Of a stretch of 6,616 nucleotides of DNA, positions 4,929-6,616 are shown in pieces (positions within the stretch are counted from its first letter, which is position 1; each line of letters begins with the position of its first letter). The DNA is from Oscillospiraceae bacterium (GTDB taxonomy: Bacteria; Bacillota; Clostridia; Oscillospirales; Ruminococcaceae). The position numbers and the translations under genes are program-made. The stretch covers positions 1 through 6,616 of the forward strand of contig JAIEDJ010000030.1 of NCBI GenBank assembly GCA_029068025.1, given 5' to 3'. The notes beneath the pieces were generated by a model, which saw only the letters and a list, made by a program, of their open reading frames with translations, was not told where the DNA came from and searched no databases.

Positions 4929-5390
4929 TTGGAAAAAACAAACGGCGGATTTCTTGTCACCAAAGTCAAGCAGATACAAGGACGCGTGTTTGAACGCCTT
5001 CTTGATGAAAACGGTATCAGCGAGTTTAACGGCGCACAAGGACGGATCCTGTTCGTACTGTGGGAATCAAACAATATTCCGATAAGCGAGTTGTCCGAAA
5101 AGACCGGACTTGCCAAGACCACTCTCACGAGTATGCTTGACAGGCTTGAGAACGCCGGGCATATCAGACGTGCCGCGGACAGCACCGACCGCCGCGCCGT
5201 GAGGATCAGTCTTACCGAAAGCGCCGAAGCGCTCCGCGAAAAATACGAACGCGTTTCGGCGCTGATGAACGAGATCTTTTATAAGGGGTTCAGCGATGAT
5301 GAGATACTCGCCTTTGAAAAAGCTCTTGGGAAAATTCTTGAAAATCTATGCGAAAAGGAGAATGAAAATGGACAAAAAAATCAAGGATAA
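4926..5390 (+). CDS. MarR-family winged helix-turn-helix transcriptional regulator
   Basis: From the TTG start the protein has 154 residues, typical of MarR proteins. They act as dimeric cytoplasmic repressors released by small ligands or oxidation. The N-terminal dimer helix (about 8-30) leads to the winged helix domain. PISELSEKTGLAKTTLTSML (52-71) holds the helix-turn-helix with its recognition helix. DRLENAGHIRR (72-82) and the DSTDRRAVRISLT wing (85-97) follow. The C-terminal helices (about 98-143) complete the dimer interface. The only cysteine is Cys142, so it lacks the N-terminal sensing cysteine of OhrR-type sensors. A dyad sits on its own -10 box, pointing to autorepression. The last 23 bp overlap the next gene, a flavin-fold protein, which is the probable co-regulated target. 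The signal cannot be read from sequence. Confidence 0.9.
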   Translation: MLEKTNGGFLVTKVKQIQGRVFERLLDENGISEFNGAQGRILFVLWESNNIPISELSEKTGLAKTTLTSMLDRLENAGHIRRAADSTDRRAVRISLTESAEALREKYERVSALMNEIFYKGFSDDEILAFEKALGKILENLCEKENENGQKNQG

Positions 5391-5799
5391 TATCCGCAAA
5401 CTTCGTGACAGCAGCAAGGTGGCGTATGTCGGCTCGGTGAACGGAGATGGTTTTCCGCAGATAAAAGCGATGTTGGTTTTCGAGCATGACGATCTGCGGA
5501 TCCAATATTTTTCAACTAATTTAAGCTCGAAGCGCTGTGCGCAGTTTCGCGAGAACCCGAAGGCGTGCGTCTATTACTGCGATAAGGGCAGGTATAAGGG
5601 CGCGTTATTCACCGGAACTATCGAGATCTGTGAGGATCGCGAAACGAGAGCCATGCTGTGGCGTGACGGCTGCGAGATGTATTACCCGGGCGGCATTGAC
5701 GATCCCGATTACTGCGTGTACAAATTCACCGCCAAGACCGTCAACTTTTACAGCGGATTAAGCAATACTACCGCTTCGATAGACGAGCTGTATGAGTGA
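5368..5799 (+). CDS. PPOX-family (pyridoxamine 5'-phosphate oxidase-like) FMN-binding split-barrel protein
   Basis: This 143-residue protein has the split beta-barrel fold that binds FMN or related flavin/deazaflavin cofactors. KVAYVGSVNGDGFPQIKAML (17-36) forms the first strands. IQYFSTNLSSKRCAQFRENP (45-64) is the typical phosphate-binding strand and helix. ACVYYCDKGRYKGALFTGTIEI (66-87) and a C-terminal region with YKFTAKTVNFYSG (118-130) follow. Such proteins in Clostridia are often labelled general stress or flavin reductase-like; the true substrate is rarely known. The frame is open upstream to 5296 inside the MarR gene. The ATG at 5368 is chosen because AAGGAG lies 7 nt before it, whereas the ATG at 5362 is only 1 nt from that site. 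It overlaps the regulator by 23 bp, so the pair is co-transcribed and probably coupled. It is not a genuine PdxH, being shorter and without pathway context. Confidence 0.87.
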   Translation: MDKKIKDNIRKLRDSSKVAYVGSVNGDGFPQIKAMLVFEHDDLRIQYFSTNLSSKRCAQFRENPKACVYYCDKGRYKGALFTGTIEICEDRETRAMLWRDGCEMYYPGGIDDPDYCVYKFTAKTVNFYSGLSNTTASIDELYE

Positions 5800-5809
5800 T
5801 CGGGACTGC

Positions 5810-5831
5810 GCAGGGATTTTTGAATACCTGC
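5810..5831 (+). terminator. Possible weak terminator after the PPOX gene
   Basis: GCAGG (5810-5814) can pair with CCTGC (5827-5831), and ATT (5816-5818) with AAT (5823-5825), around a TTTG loop with one G-A mismatch. It lies 10 bp after the stop. The following bases are only moderately T-rich, so termination is uncertain. Confidence 0.35.
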
Positions 5832-5883
5832 TTGCTGTTCACTGCCATATATAACAAAATCTCGCCCCGCTTTATGTCGGTTT

Positions 5884-5890
5884 TGACGAA
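5884..5890 (+). promoter_or_regulatory. Candidate 0A box upstream of the EAL gene
   Basis: TGACGAA is an exact match to the degenerate Spo0A box TGNCGAA, about 50 bp upstream of the predicted transcription start of the EAL-domain gene. With only six fixed bases, a chance match is quite possible. Confidence 0.25.
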
Positions 5891-5924
5891 AATCCTCTGA
5901 ATTTAACAAAAATGCGCCGCTATA

Positions 5925-5933
5925 TGCTATAAT
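5925..5933 (+). promoter_or_regulatory. Extended -10 promoter of the EAL-domain gene
   Basis: TGCTATAAT (5925-5933) is a perfect extended -10. No good -35 is found at 17 bp; TTAACA (5903-5908) is the nearest candidate, with a 19-bp spacer. Predicted transcription start is near 5940, giving a short leader before the ATG at 5964. Confidence 0.55.
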
Positions 5934-5963
5934 ATGTAATAAATCTGACTTGGAGGAATTACA

Positions 5964-6616
5964 ATGGGAGTTGAGATCACAAGAGACAATATAGGCGCGC
6001 TTATCAAAAAGGCGCTTACCGAAAAGGAGATCAAAGTCTACTACCAGCCCAAACACAATGCGATTAACGGCAAGGTGCAGGGTGCGGAAGCGCTCGCGCG
6101 GTGGCAGATGTCAGACGGCGTGATGATATCGCCGGGAATGTTCATTCCGCTGCTTGAGGAGCTCGGGCTTATCACGGAGCTTGACTGGTATATGCTCCGT
6201 GAGACCTGCGCGTTCCTCGCGGATGAGATAAAGAACGGTCGGAACGTAGTTACCGTGTCGGTGAATTTCTCGCGGTTCCACGCGAAGGAGCCGAAGTTCG
6301 CCGAGCGGCTTGCCGAGACCGTTGACAGCTTCGGAGTTCCGAGAAAGCTTATCGAGGTCGAGATCACCGAGTCGGCGCTCGCGTTTGACGGAGTTGATAT
6401 TATCAAGTTCGTTCGCACTATCAGTGACGCGGGCTTTGAAATATCTATCGACGATTTCGGAAGCGGACTGTCCTCGCTGAATTTTGTTAAGGACGTTCCG
6501 GCATCCGTGCTCAAGATCGATAAATCGCTGCTCAGCGGCAACTGCGAGAACGAAAAAGAGCGCATAGTTCTCGAAAGCATTTTCGATTTTGCACACCGCT
6601 TAAAGCTCACGACAGT
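5964..6616 (+). CDS. EAL-domain cyclic di-GMP phosphodiesterase (3' end beyond window)
   Basis: The frame is open from the ATG to the window edge, giving 217 residues without a stop. Such proteins hydrolyse the second messenger c-di-GMP to pGpG, so lowering its level. The domain starts almost at once, with YYQPKH (26-31) and the signature EALARW (42-47). The expected metal and catalytic positions are present: Glu42, Asn101 (SVNFS), Glu133 and Glu136 (EITES), Asp163-Asp164 (IDDFGSG) and Lys184 (LKIDKS). The last catalytic Glu and Gln of the domain lie past the edge. Loop 6 reads DDFGSGLSSL, with Leu where Tyr is common. No receiver, GGDEF or membrane segment precedes the EAL domain. GGAGG lies 7 nt before the ATG. 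Activity is likely from the motifs. Anything C-terminal to the EAL domain is unseen. Confidence 0.93.
   Translation, partial: MGVEITRDNIGALIKKALTEKEIKVYYQPKHNAINGKVQGAEALARWQMSDGVMISPGMFIPLLEELGLITELDWYMLRETCAFLADEIKNGRNVVTVSVNFSRFHAKEPKFAERLAETVDSFGVPRKLIEVEITESALAFDGVDIIKFVRTISDAGFEISIDDFGSGLSSLNFVKDVPASVLKIDKSLLSGNCENEKERIVLESIFDFAHRLKLTT

Noticed and set aside
5296..5367. Longer N-terminus for the PPOX protein
   Set aside because: The extension is MarR coding sequence in another frame, and the AAGGAG site at 5355-5360 fits only the ATG at 5368.
6041..6610. Minus-strand open frames opposite the EAL gene (also 6111-6596)
   Set aside because: The plus strand encodes a complete set of EAL motifs here; the reverse frames are serine-rich or arginine-rich noise.
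1..6616. CRISPR arrays, tRNAs, rRNAs, insertion sequences or phage genes
   Set aside because: I saw no regularly spaced repeats, cloverleaf-type sequences, transposase or integrase motifs anywhere in the window.

Overview
The window looks like a chromosomal segment of an anaerobic, low-to-mid GC Gram-positive bacterium of class Clostridia, most likely a Ruminococcus-like member of the Oscillospiraceae/Ruminococcaceae. The evidence is a spo0A gene, GGAGG-type ribosome binding sites, sigma-A promoters with several extended -10 boxes, short AT-rich intergenic gaps and MEP-pathway isoprenoid genes. This placement is inferred from gene content and style, not from a marker gene.

Layout, left to right. 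(1) Positions 1-1063: a regulatory region with a likely sigma-A promoter, a Spo0A-box match and several dyads, then spo0A. Its DNA-binding half looks intact, but the receiver has Glu where the phosphoacceptor Asp should be and Asn-Asp in place of the usual acidic pair. A strong hairpin follows. (2) Positions 1133-1678, minus strand: two tandem paralogous ribbon-helix-helix (RHH) proteins, each followed by a related hairpin. (3) Positions 1679-2128: a divergent intergenic region with a perfect 22-bp palindrome, then a plus-strand SLOG-fold (DprA/YspA-like) gene. (4) Positions 2169-4617: a well-formed promoter, pheA (chorismate mutase/prephenate dehydratase), ispD and ispF, closed by a clear intrinsic terminator; ispD and ispF overlap by 4 bp. 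(5) Positions 4616-4783, minus strand: a small, very acidic protein of unknown function. (6) Positions 4876-5799: a near-consensus promoter with an inverted repeat on its -10 box, a MarR-family regulator with a likely TTG start, and an overlapping PPOX/FMN split-barrel gene. (7) Positions 5928-6616: a promoter and the first 217 codons of an EAL-domain (c-di-GMP phosphodiesterase) gene cut by the window end.

How they work together: pheA-ispDF is a metabolic operon pairing phenylalanine synthesis with isoprenoid-precursor synthesis. The remaining genes are mostly regulatory: an atypical Spo0A, two RHH proteins next to a SLOG protein, a probably self-regulated MarR/flavoprotein pair, and a c-di-GMP hydrolase. 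I see no mobile element, CRISPR array, tRNA or rRNA. The two items most worth attention are the Asp-to-Glu change in the Spo0A receiver and the RHH-palindrome-SLOG locus.
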